Part shown: positions 41,901-50,949 of the stretch, one piece after another | Numbering within the stretch: position 1 is the stretch's first letter | Layout: the number at the start of each line of letters is the position of its first letter | Assembly: GCA_905221605.1 (NCBI GenBank) | Contig: CAJNDS010001136.1 | Coordinates: 128,160 to 192,159, forward strand | Reading direction: 5' to 3' | DNA: 64,000 nt | Origin: Symbiodinium natans | Taxonomy: Eukaryota > Sar > Dinophyceae > Suessiales > Symbiodiniaceae | Translations under genes and position numbers: made by a program | The notes under the pieces: model-generated | What the model was told of the DNA's origin: nothing | The model's input: only the letters and a program-made list of their open reading frames with translations | Databases searched by the model: none

Positions 41901-43741
41901 ACTTAGGGACGTGCTCCGTAAGGCTCCCGTCGAACCCCGACAAGACCATTGAACTCATGTTGCATCGGACATCAGACTCAGGTTTGCTTTGCATTTGCCT
42001 AACCGATGGTCTCTTGCAAGGGAAACAACCCCGCCTTGTTCGAGGATTTGCGATCCCACCGCCACCTGCAGGTGCTGCCCGAGCAATAGCAGCAGAGGGT
42101 TCGGATAAGTGCGCAAACAGCAAGGTCACCAAACGAAAGGCCTCTTCAATGCAGACGCACTCTATAAGTGAACCCCAAGGTGAGAACACAAATTTGACAG
42201 CAGCCATGGCCATCGCACCTTCACAGCGCCCCGCGCCTAAGGCGAGGCCTCAGCAGCTGAATTCCGAGACCTTCCCCACCGAGGGAGGAGACAATCCCAA
42301 GCACGCCGCGGACATTTTTACCTTCGGCTACAACTTCGAGGAGGCCGTCGATAAGATCCGCAACGCTTGGGAGCCACAGCATTTCGCTGACATGTTTAGT
42401 GAGATGCGCTCGGCAGAGGCTACCCTTGAACTCGGAGGCGCATTCGTCGGCATCTTCTTTGATCTGACATACTTGCCGAATGCCAGGAGTTTGGATCCTG
42501 AGCTCGCAGATCGCAAGCGAGATACAAGCCTCCGAGATCATGTGGGTTCCCACCCTTCTATAATGAAGGCGATAGCTGCAGACCCTGGATTCCTGCAACA
42601 TTGCAGAGCCATCCGTTCCAAGGTGAAGAAGTCAATGGAGCAGGGCTACCAGGCGATGAACATTAGCGTTGTCTGCAAACAAAACCGGCACCGTTCCGTG
42701 GCAGGAGGCATCCTCATTGAGCACATGCTACTTCGCGTTGAAGGACTTCATGTTTCCATGCAGCATTGCAACAGCGAACAGTCCTGGCCGCTCATGGGTG
42801 GATCTTGCCGCGGGCATTGCAGCTGGTGCACACATCGCACAGACGATGCGAAGGCGAGCTACGAACAGGTGTTAGCCGACTTCATCAAGTATCTGGAAGG
42901 CGATGTCAAGGAGAGCACCACATGCATTTTGCATTGTGAGTCAGAGCCTGAAAGGGCCCCGGGCACAGCTCCGGAGGAAGTCACTGATCTGGACGCAGAC
43001 GATGAGGTGGAAGAGGTCCCGTCAGATCCGCTGGAAGTAGCGCCTGGAGAGGGAGAGTCAGCATCGCAGGCAGCTACTCGATTGGGGCTTCGTGGCAAGC
43101 AGCACACCTCCTACGTGGCGAAGTGGGGCCCGAGCTCCCTGACAGGGAGGCTCCATCAGCAAGCGGGCTCAGGTGTGTTCACTGCCACCTCAAGTCATCT
43201 GCCAGTTCAGGCCCAGGTACAAACCCTGGAGAGAAAGTTAGCGCTGCGCGACAAGGAAGTCGAGTCACTTCGAAGCAAGCTCCGGGACGCCGAGCGGGAC
43301 AGGCAGGAGGCGGAACGGAGAGCGGAGCGTGCAGAACAGCTCCTGCAAGATGCCCTTGCCGAGTTTGGTGGTCGTTCCCGCTCCCGTCATCGACACCATG
43401 ACCGAAGGGCAAGGAGCAGTTCGAGTGACTCCCGGAGAAAGGTCCGGAGGGAGAGGCCAAGCCACCACGATGATCACAGAGCGCAGTCTTCTCGCCGAGA
43501 GTCGTCTTCTTATCGTGATCGTGACCGTGATCAGTGGCACCCCAGCAGCAGCTACCGCGACACCGCTCGCGAGACCTCCTCATACGACCAGAACCAGTGG
43601 GATGCTTGGGATGATGAGTGGTCCCGAGCTGGCGATTGGGATCATCAGGCCACCCAAGCCACCTGTGAGACGATGGACCCCACATTTGGAGGCGCGTGCC
43701 AACAGGGCCGCCGACGAGGAGTTCTGGCAGAGGCGCTTTGA
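38962..43741 (+). CDS. copia Gag-protease region with extra domains
   Basis: Starts at ATG 38962 in one frame (open to 39828); homology-like continuity moves to the next frame near a C4 run at 39695-39698 and stays open to 43741. Gag N-terminus contains FHDWEFRTR. A zinc knuckle CLRC-GAIGH-...-C lies at 40337-40384, and an ExoX-C-like motif (FTFGHHKGLTY...GYVLWG) near 40678-40750. Two CxxC zinc-ribbon-like clusters lie at 40950-41150. A retropepsin-like site (LDEGCNSTVHG) is near 41580, with E in place of the usual T or S. A RapZ-C-like domain covers about 42300-42930, a coiled coil 43206-43365 and an RS/HD-rich tail 43366-43560. Gag packages RNA and protease cuts the polyprotein; the other domains are unexplained. 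Confidence 0.8.
42300..42930 (+). other. RapZ-C-like domain inside copia Gag-Pol
   Basis: IFFDLTYLPNA (from about 42452) is followed about 70 residues later by VVCKQNRHRSVAGG (C42674, H42689, R42692, S42695). The pair FD-x-x-x-LPN and C-x4-HRS is the hallmark of the RapZ C-terminal domain, a sugar-phosphate or RNA-binding fold in bacteria. Function in a retrotransposon unknown. Confidence 0.6.
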
Positions 43742-44483
43742 GGAGAATCGACCCCTGGACAGGCGGGAGCTCAAGAACTACTTCCATGATCCGGCGGCTG
43801 ACAACTCTAACGCCGCCTGGGCGCAGTGGAGGAAGAGTCAGGGCCCCGCACCGCCGGGAGAGGGCAAACGCATCAAGTTGGATCCGGCAATCCTCGCTTT
43901 GGATCTTACGGAGATTCCAACTTCGGACGACGCCGGCCTTTCGTGGAACAGGCGAGTCCTGGTCGACCTGCTCCCGGACCAGGTGATGCACGAGTTCTGC
44001 GGCCTTCTGTATGGGCGTCCGAGTCCGGCGTTGTGGATTGGCCCTTACATGCCCAAATCCTTCTCCACTCAGGATCTGGAACACACGGACAAGTCCGAGC
44101 GCCACAACTTCAAGGTGACTGCCGTGACCCCTCACACGAGGGAGGGATACAAGCCTTGTGGGAATGTCAAAGGCCCTACACCGATCGGGTGGCTGTTTCT
44201 CAACGACAACCCGAAGAACAAGGGCGGCGTGTGGATCCCACAGGGGACGGTGTGTCCTCCCGGTCACAGTACCGAGGATGTTTGCGGTGAATTCAAGGCC
44301 GAGCAAGTGTGCCCAACCGAGCCTCCGCCAAGTGGAGGTGCGTACCTTGTGCTTTGGTTGTATCCAAAGGCCTTTGCGCCGGACACAGTTCCGAAGACCC
44401 TTGCAGACCGCGATGAGCTGAGCGCATATATGGCGTCATTGCAGGGGGTTAATAACTTTGTTCCGACGATGAGTTTGAGCTAA
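43690..44483 (+). CDS. copia middle region, unknown domain
   Basis: The upstream frame ends at 43741, while the next frame (open from before 43329) reads protein-like only from about 43690 (ANRAADEEFWQRRFEENRPL). It continues to a TAA at 44481-44483. The segment has a cysteine/proline-rich end and a WIGPYMPKSF motif; no family recognised. A one-base frame change links it to each neighbour. Confidence 0.6.
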
Positions 44484-47400
44484 TCCCTGCACATGATGGT
44501 CCCAGAGTAATTACCCGTGACACTGCACACTCACTGCCCAAACTCAGCAACAGACAGAGGAAGAGGGTGCTTAGTGGGATTCAGGAAATGGTTGCGGGAG
44601 ATCGTGTGTTGCAAGCGATTGCATTCAACGCAGCAGTGGCTACGGACCACGTGATTGCCTTCACCCCCACTGAGCCTCCTATTTCACACTGCAAATGGGT
44701 ACCCGAATCCCTTGACGCGCAGGTGATCAGCGAGGCCATTGCCAACCTGGAGACAGGTGTGCCCGGTCTCATAGTTCTGAGGGTCGACGCTCCCACCGAG
44801 GAGTTGTGTTTAGAGTGTGAGTGCCTAGCTGACACAGCTGGAGTGAGCATTGTCTTGGTGAGCCCCTATGGATGCCCAACACTCGAAAGTACTGTCGAGG
44901 TAAGAGGAGACTTGAATGTTTCCGGGATAGGGCCGAACATCGACGATGCACTCCAGGTTTTGTCCACATGGACTGAGAGCTATGGCATGAGCCCCCGTTG
45001 CTATGCAGACACGGAAGAACATGATTTCTGGGCCACGTGTCGTGACATTTCACAGGAGCTTTATCTGAACTCTTACACACGCAATTGCTTTGTAGGGTCG
45101 GAAGGTTTAGGTTCCGACATGGAAGATCAGGAACTCATCCCCGATGAAGAGACGGCTGAACTACTTAGGGAGCAAGACAATGGGGCCTCAGTGTTCACCC
45201 CTGAAGAGAGAGAGCAACTCATTCTCGAGCAACTGTCCTTCCCAGGTACTCCGGCATCGGAGGAAGAACGCAGAGCAGCTTGGCGTTCGCTCCCACAGCG
45301 CACGAGGGTTGCTATCAGGCGACTCCATAGGGCATTCGGTCATCTCCCAGGTAAAGTCCTGGAGCAGGTCCTTAGGCAGAGCAAGGCATCCAAGGAGTTC
45401 ATCCTAGCTGCCCGCCTTCACCGATGTAAGGCTTGTCTAGACACTGCACCAGTTCCGCGACATCATCCAGTCTCAGGGGAATCGGTGTTTCCGAAAGAGT
45501 TCAATCACACACTTGGCATAGATTGCATGGAAGTAAAGGATGTCGATGGTACCCGCGACACTGCAGTCAACATGGTCGACATGGGAACCAGCTTCCAACA
45601 AGTAGCCCTAATAAAGTCAGGAGGTGGCAATCCCAGCGCGCGGCAATGTTTGCAGGTTTTCATGGAGCGATGGGTATCGTGGGCAGGACATCCACAGCAT
45701 GTAGTGGTTGATAGGGGAACGCAGTTCAAGGGAGAGTTTGCAGGTTACATGGGACAACATGGGATTCATCTCCGAAATGCACCCTTAGAATCTCCACAGA
45801 CCATAGGGAAGGTCGAAAGACATGGTGGTTTGCTCAAGGCACTGGTAAGGAAAACAGTGCAGGAGATTCAGCCCTCGTCTTGGGAGGACATGGTTATGGT
45901 GGTCAGTGAATGTGTGACTACAAAGAATGACCTGTCCAGACATCAAGGTTTCAGCCCATCACAGCATGTGCTAGGCAAACGACCTAGGACACCAGGTTCA
46001 GTCATGGATGAAGATGAGAGCATGGGAACTTTGTTGGCCCGTATCGATGAGACCACTCCTTTCTATTCCCGACATAGAGCCCGGGAAGAAGCCCGCAAAG
46101 CCTTCGTGCATTTGGACTCGTCCAGGAAGGTTGCTCGTGCATTGCAAAGGAATGCAGCTCCCATGGACATGGAGTACCAGGTGGGCGATTTAGTCATTTA
46201 CCGAAGAGACAATTTGCCCGGTTCAACTTCCACTGTGTGGTCAACTGCAAGCCGCGTGATAGGGCGCGAGGCAGAGAATGCATACTGGTTGCTGCATGAG
46301 GGTGTGCCTGTGTTGGTCAATGCCAGAAAGATGAGGCCTGCAGATGAGGTCGAAGTAGCTGCACGTCGAGTTCTGACCGGAGAGCCCGTTCTGCCAGGTT
46401 CCATTGTCCACGGTCCAGAGCAACGTTATCTCGACGAAAGAGATAAGGATCCAGTAACAGCGCCTTCTACCCCCAGACCGAACACTGGCTTAGCGTCGGC
46501 TCCCTCTACTCCCATGAGAGTCGCAGCGGCCGAGAGTCCCGCCATCACAAGCAAGGAGACTTCGCCCAGTGATAAGACGGGCAGGGAAAGAACTCGTTCC
46601 CCGCCCAGACAAAGCTCCAGCGCGCTGATGGCTGAGGCACAGGACACCGATCCTGTAGAAGCAAAGGCAAGCGAGCTCCTGGAAGCAATGGCCTTCGAGA
46701 CGAGCCACTGTCTCGAACTACTCAGGTTGTGCAAGGAACACAAACCGAAGAGGACGAAAAGAGCGATGTTCCAAGACGCAACAGATGATGAGCTTGCCGC
46801 TAGCTTCGGTGTTTATAGGCACGGTGGTTTTGTTGGGATTTCTAATCCTACTAAGCAGCGCCCGTGTTTTGTGACCTATTTGAACCGCTTCCTGAGGCAT
46901 CACTGTGAGAAGGCAGGCTACACCGAGTTCACTTGGAATGGGATCCAAGTAAGGGAATCGCGGGCAAGTTTGCACAAAGACAACTCCACTTTGACGGGGT
47001 CGCTCAATTTCACCATGAGTTTGGGAAATTATTCGAAAGGAGGTCACCTGTGGATAGAAAACCCTGAGGGAAACACAGTGATTGACGTTTGTGGCAACCT
47101 TGTTCCCGGGACTCTACACACCACTCGAGGCAAAGTCCTTCGTTTTGATCCAAAGAAACTCCATAGGGTGGAACCCCATGAAGGGCAGAGATTCAGCATC
47201 ATCGGGTTCACTATGAATCACTTGGGGAAGTTGCGCGCAGATGAACACCAGATGATGGAAGACTTGGAATTCCCACAACCGCGTATTCCATCACCCCAAG
47301 TAGAGCAGCCCCGTCAGGAGGAGCCTGAGCGAGCAGACGACATGCGCTCCTCAGACGACGAGGAAGTTGGAACAGGTTTCCTAGCCTCACTTTTGGACTA

Positions 47401-49087
47401 CCACAACAGCCCGGCCGAGGTGCAGTTGGGGTTGGACGAGGCCATGCTCGCGGAGTGGGCCAAGTATCAGGAATTTCACGCTGTGATACCTTGCTCAAAG
47501 AAGCAAGTGCAGGAGTTGCTTAGCCAAGGACACATCTGCGTGCCCACCAAGTGGGTTCTCACCGACAAACATGAACATTTGAAAGGCACCCCCGGCTATC
47601 GTCCCAAATACAAAGCTAGGCTAGTCGCATGCGGGAATTTCGAGCACATCTCCACAGGGGAGGACATTCGTGCAGATTCCCCGACAGCCGAGCCTGAAGC
47701 ACTGGCTTTCATTTGTTCCTGGGCATCCTCACTCGGTTTGCGAATCAAGGCAGCCGACATCACGAACGCCTACTTTCAGGGTAAGCCGCTCGAGAGATTG
47801 CTGATCCTCAAGGCTCCTAGCAACCCCAAGGGCGTTCCGGACAAGGAGATCCAGGAATCCGGCTACATGATTGCCCGTGTCCCAGTGTATGGTACGACCG
47901 ACGCCGGCCGAAACCTCTACCTTCGCATAGTCGAAGAGACAAAGTGCATCGGACTGAAGTCATCCCAGATCATGTCCGCGTTGTACTACGCGCACGACAC
48001 AAGCGGCCGGCTGTGCGCTATGCTGTGCACTCACGTGGACGACTTCTTCTGGGCAGCGTTCGGTGAGGGCGAGCTGAAGATCCAGCAGTTGCTGGACCAC
48101 TTCAAAATCGGGAGGATCGAAGAGGGTAGCTTCAGGTTCTGTGGCAGAGAATACGCTCAGCACCCCGATGGCACCATCGAGATCAACTCAAGGGACAACA
48201 CGCGTGCCATCGCTCCCCTCGAGATCCCCAAGGGTGCAAAGTTGACGACACCTGTCACACAAGGACAGAGGACGGCGCTTCGGTCCGTCATAGGTTCACT
48301 CGCGTGGGTGGCCCGGGCTACAAGACCCGACCTCGCGTACCGCGTCAACGCGTTGCAGCAGCGAGTGACTGTCGCGACCATCGACACGATGAGAGGGGCC
48401 AACCGTGTGGTCGCACTCGCCTTGGGCGACGCGGAGCGCAGCATCGTGTATCGCGCCAAGATACTGCCGTGGAGCAGTGGCCCCCTCGCAGTAGTCACGT
48501 TTTGTGACGCCTCTTTTGCTGCTGAAGCTGGGTACAAGTCCCAGAGGGGGAGGTTGCACTACCTCACTGACGTGGAAACAGCACGCGACGTGAACGCACC
48601 CAAGCACAAGCTTCACCTGGTTGCATTCGGTAGCTCTACGATGAAACGAGTCTGCCGCGCGACACTACAGTGTGAAGCGTACAGCCTGCAGCGTGCCACC
48701 GAGCACGGAGACAGGATCCGTGCGACACTCCTAGAGTTGCAAGGCAAACTGCCGTCACTGCATGACTGGAGCGAAGTAGCGCCGAGAAAGATGCTACACC
48801 TGCAGTACTCCGACTGCAGATCGCTCACAGATCATTTGCTGTCGTCGGTACCCAGACCAGTGGAAGACAAGCGTCTTGCTATCGAAATGACAGCATTGCG
48901 CCAAGCACTGTGGGTAGACGAGACACCGACGAGCGAAGCCTTCGCACCGTTCGGTGACATCCTGCGATGGATTCCAACCCACCTTCAGTTGGCTGATTGC
49001 TTGACCAAGAGCATGAAGCCCAAGCTTCTGAACGACGCCTTGGAGAGCAACGAGGCCGTTGTGAAAGAAGAAGCTCCAGCTGAGTGA
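44456..49087 (+). CDS. copia Pol: integrase, 2OG-oxygenase-like insert, reverse transcriptase, RNase H
   Basis: The frame opens after two TAA codons at 44450-44455, and the first conventional upstream ATG is not required. Unknown N-terminal region; integrase zinc site H45326, H45341, C45425, C45434 and catalytic D45521, D45710, E45815 (34 residues apart). An oxygenase-like insert has HxD at 46973-46981, distal H at 47162 and R at 47189. The RVT_2-type reverse transcriptase includes KYKARLVACG, the AADITNAYFQGK region and HVDD at 48032. RNase H begins near FCDASFA (48503) and ends with HLQLADCLTKSM. Stop at 49085-49087, 50 bp before the right LTR. No internal stop. Confidence 0.9.
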   Translation, partial: LCSDDEFELIPAHDGPRVITRDTAHSLPKLSNRQRKRVLSGIQEMVAGDRVLQAIAFNAAVATDHVIAFTPTEPPISHCKWVPESLDAQVISEAIANLETGVPGLIVLRVDAPTEELCLECECLADTAGVSIVLVSPYGCPTLESTVEVRGDLNVSGIGPNIDDALQVLSTWTESYGMSPRCYADTEEHDFWATCRDISQELYLNSYTRNCFVGSEGLGSDMEDQELIPDEETAELLREQDNGASVFTPEEREQLILEQLSFPGTPASEEERRAAWRSLPQRTRVAIRRLHRAFGHLPGKVLEQVLRQSKASKEFILAARLHRCKACLDTAPVPRHHPVSGESVFPKEFNHTLGIDCMEVKDVDGTRDTAVNMVDMGTSFQQVALIKSGGGNPSARQCLQVFMERWVSWAGHPQHVVVDRGTQFKGEFAGYMGQHGIHLRNAPLESPQTIGKVERHGGLLKALVRKTVQEIQPSSWEDMVMVVSECVTTKNDLSRHQGFSPSQHVLGKRPRTPGSVMDEDESMGTLLARIDETTPFYSRHRAREEARKAFVHLDSSRKVARALQRNAAPMDMEYQVGDLVIYRRDNLPGSTSTVWSTASRVIGREAENAYWLLHEGVPVLVNARKMRPADEVEVAARRVLTGEPVLPGSIVHGPEQRYLDERDKDPVTAPSTPRPNTGLASAPSTPMRVAAAESPAITSKETSPSDKTGRERTRSPPRQSSSALMAEAQDTDPVEAKASELLEAMAFETSHCLELLRLCKEHKPKRTKRAMFQDATDDELAASFGVYRHGGFVGISNPTKQRPCFVTYLNRFLRHHCEKAGYTEFTWNGIQVRESRASLHKDNSTLTGSLNFTMSLGNYSKGGHLWIENPEGNTVIDVCGNLVPGTLHTTRGKVLRFDPKKLHRVEPHEGQRFSIIGFTMNHLGKLRADEHQMMEDLEFPQPRIPSPQVEQPRQEEPERADDMRSSDDEEVGTGFLASLLDYHNSPAEVQLGLDEAMLAEWAKYQEFHAVIPCSKKQVQELLSQGHICVPTKWVLTDKHEHLKGTPGYRPKYKARLVACGNFEHISTGEDIRADSPTAEPEALAFICSWASSLGLRIKAADITNAYFQGKPLERLLILKAPSNPKGVPDKEIQESGYMIARVPVYGTTDAGRNLYLRIVEETKCIGLKSSQIMSALYYAHDTSGRLCAMLCTHVDDFFWAAFGEGELKIQQLLDHFKIGRIEEGSFRFCGREYAQHPDGTIEINSRDNTRAIAPLEIPKGAKLTTPVTQGQRTALRSVIGSLAWVARATRPDLAYRVNALQQRVTVATIDTMRGANRVVALALGDAERSIVYRAKILPWSSGPLAVVTFCDASFAAEAGYKSQRGRLHYLTDVETARDVNAPKHKLHLVAFGSSTMKRVCRATLQCEAYSLQRATEHGDRIRATLLELQGKLPSLHDWSEVAPRKMLHLQYSDCRSLTDHLLSSVPRPVEDKRLAIEMTALRQALWVDETPTSEAFAPFGDILRWIPTHLQLADCLTKSMKPKLLNDALESNEAVVKEEAPAE
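46780..47235 (+). other. 2-oxoglutarate/Fe(II) oxygenase-like domain inside copia Pol
   Basis: Between integrase and reverse transcriptase the protein contains SLHKDNSTLTG (H-x-D), 63 residues later KKLHRVEPHEG (distal H), and nine residues after that R in QRFSIIGFT. This H-x-D...H...R-x-S pattern with beta-rich sequence between (LNFTMSLGNY, GGHLWIENPEG) is the signature of double-stranded beta-helix oxygenases, which hydroxylate proteins, lipids or nucleic-acid bases. Substrate unknown. It is not part of normal copia architecture. Confidence 0.7.
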
Positions 49088-49137
49088 CGAATTTCACTAC
49101 TCTTGAGGCGCACTCATCCACTCGTTGATAAGACGGG

Positions 49138-49350
49138 TGTGAGATTTTCCTGTACACAAGCGCCGAGTTGGATTTCGTATAGTGCAGAAGCTGTTAGACG
49201 AACACTTGTATAGGCATGAACAAACATGCAAGCGTCAAATAGCATTCATGAGACAAGTTCCTGCATGACAGGCGCCTTGGGCTCAATCGGAAAAAGCAAG
49301 CTACGTAGTCTAGTCACTGTGACTCCGGCCCCAGTACCCCGCTTCTGAAA
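49138..49350 (+). repeat. 3' LTR
   Basis: Identical by eye to 38587-38799 over 213 bp. A weak purine-rich run (GATAAGACGGG) lies directly upstream as the likely plus-strand primer. Confidence 0.95.
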
Positions 49351-49660
49351 AGGGTTTAGGGTGTAGGGTTTAGGGTTTAGGGTTTGGGGGGTTTAGGGGG
49401 TTTTGGGGTTTAGGGTCAAGTGGTTTTGGGGTTTAGGGGTTCAAGGGTTCAGGAGATCCACCGAACCTCCAAGTAGGGGTTCAGGGGCTTCAGGCGGTTT
49501 AGGGCTTGGGTCTGAGGGTGTTTAGGGTTTAGGGTTTAGGGTTTAGGGGTTTAGGGGTTTAGGGGTTTAGGGGTTGAGGGTTTAGGGTTTAAGGTTTAGG
49601 GTTGAGGGTAGGATGTAGGTCCGGTTAGGGTTTGGTGGGTAGGCTTTGGGGGTTTGTTCT
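49351..49660 (+). repeat. degenerate TTTAGGG array, right of copia
   Basis: Begins with the AGGGT duplication and continues the G-strand repeats interrupted by the element. A MITE-end fragment (AACCTCCAAGTAG) occurs at 49463-49475. Confidence 0.8.
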
Positions 49661-49733
49661 TGCGACTGGGGGGCTGGCTTATGTCAACCTGGGCTCAAGC
49701 ACGCCGCGCGCTAGGTTCTGCCTTCTTAAACCT

Positions 49734-49842
49734 TAAACCCTAAACCCTAAACCCTAAACCCTAAACCCTAAACCCTAAACCCTAAACCCTAAACCCTAAA
49801 CCCTAAACCCTAAACCCTAAACCCTAAACCCTAAACCCCAGC
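49734..49842 (-). repeat. CCCTAAA array
   Basis: About 15 C-strand units before the exon candidate at 49900. Confidence 0.9.
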
Positions 49843-49899
49843 CCCAACCCCCAAACCCTAAACCCGAAGCTCTAAGCCCTAAACCCCAAATCCCGCCAG

Positions 49900-50786
49900 A
49901 AAGGCAAGTCCCAGGACCTCCCGGGACGCCCCGGGTCCTCTAGAAACATACGAAGTGAAGACCTTGCCCACCGATTTTATGACCTTGCCCGCTCATCTTA
50001 TAGCCTGCTAATTTTATGCCCATTCCCGCTAATTTTATGACCTTGCCCTCTAATTTTGTTGTGACCTCGCCCATCCTCGCCCGCTAGTTTTGTGTGACCT
50101 TGCCCGCTAATTTTCTGACAAGGCCCGCTAATTTTATGACTTTGCCCGTAAACAAGTCCATGCTGCTTCGCAGGCTCGGGTCCTTCTTCGGGTGCGAGCT
50201 CCGGCGCGCGCTGTGCCTCGCCGGACCCTTGAGGGCTTAGGGTTTGGGGTTTGGGGTTTAGGGTTTAGGGTTTAGGCAGGTTCACGGTTTAGGTCTAGGG
50301 ATTCACGATTCAGGGTGAGGGTCCCTGTATGGAGGAGCCACACCAAAACCTTAAACCCCCTACGCCCAAATCCCTAAAACCCGAAAGCCTGGACCCTAAA
50401 CCCTCAACCTCGCGTCCTTGGAGAGCTTCCAACCTAAGGGCCAGAATACCCACCTGCCCAAAAAGTTCCCAAGCCCTAAACCCCTAATAATACCCTCAAA
50501 CCGTAAAACCCCCAAAACCCCAAAGCCCTAAAACCCGCAAACCCTAAACCCTAAAACCCCAAAACCCTAAAGCCTTCTTGAAACCCCCAAAACCCAAAAC
50601 CCAAAACCCTAAACCCTAAACCCTAAACCCTAAACCCTAAACCCTAAACCCTAAACCCTAAACCTAAACCTAAACCCTAAACCCTACCCCCAAAGCCCTG
50701 CGGAGGAGCCCTGGTCTGTTTTTTGTGGCTCGTCCTGCTCGGCCTCTACGCTGCGGTCCCGGAGGGCGACTCCAGGCAAAACGGGG
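49900..50786 (+). CDS. three exons encoding a membrane-anchor segment
   Basis: Exons 49900-49934, 50174-50223 and 50706-50786 join in consistent phase. The protein reads KGKSQDLPGRPG, then LGSFFGCELRRALCLA, then the hydrophobic GALVCFLWLVLLGLYAAV and PEGDSRQNG. Third positions are strongly G/C. Basic residues before the helix suggest a type II membrane topology, as in Golgi or ER glycoenzymes. Donors are GT, GA and GT. It may be the N-terminal part of the PRKCSH-type gene downstream, but the connection is not proved. A start codon was not found. Confidence 0.5.
49955..50152 (+). repeat. 21-bp class repeat, GACCTTGCCCGCTAATTTTAT
   Basis: About eight degenerate copies in the predicted intron 49935-50173. 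The core CCTTGCCCAC is shared with the complement of the satellite at 30820-31316. Confidence 0.7.
50590..50690 (-). repeat. CCCTAAA array
   Basis: C-strand units between the second and third exons of the membrane-anchor segment. Confidence 0.85.
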
Positions 50787-50949
50787 GTTTAGGGTTTAGG
50801 GTGTGTCGGGGGAGGGCGTGCGCTCGGGTGTGAAACACCCCGGGCCGCGCGCTCGCGTTGCCCGTCAACCCACCCCGGCCACCCAAACTATACTCTATTA
50901 GGGTTTAGGGTTTATAGAATGTATTTTCTTGTGCTCTGATGCTTGCTTT

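Larger units (their letters stand above)
38587..49350 (+). mobile_element. complete Ty1/copia LTR retrotransposon, 10.76 kb
   Basis: Two 213-bp LTRs identical by eye, 5-bp target duplication AGGGT, primer-binding site just inside the left LTR, and integrase before reverse transcriptase, which defines copia order. It is about twice the usual copia length because of extra domains. Coding sequence is spread over three frames (changes near 39695, 43690 and 44460), which may be programmed shifts, small indels or short introns. Identical LTRs imply a very recent insertion. Confidence 0.95.

Noticed and set aside
44567-44569. GTG as the start of the copia Pol frame
   Set aside because: The frame is open upstream to 44456, and a GTG start is not expected in a eukaryotic polyprotein; a frame change from the preceding region is more likely.
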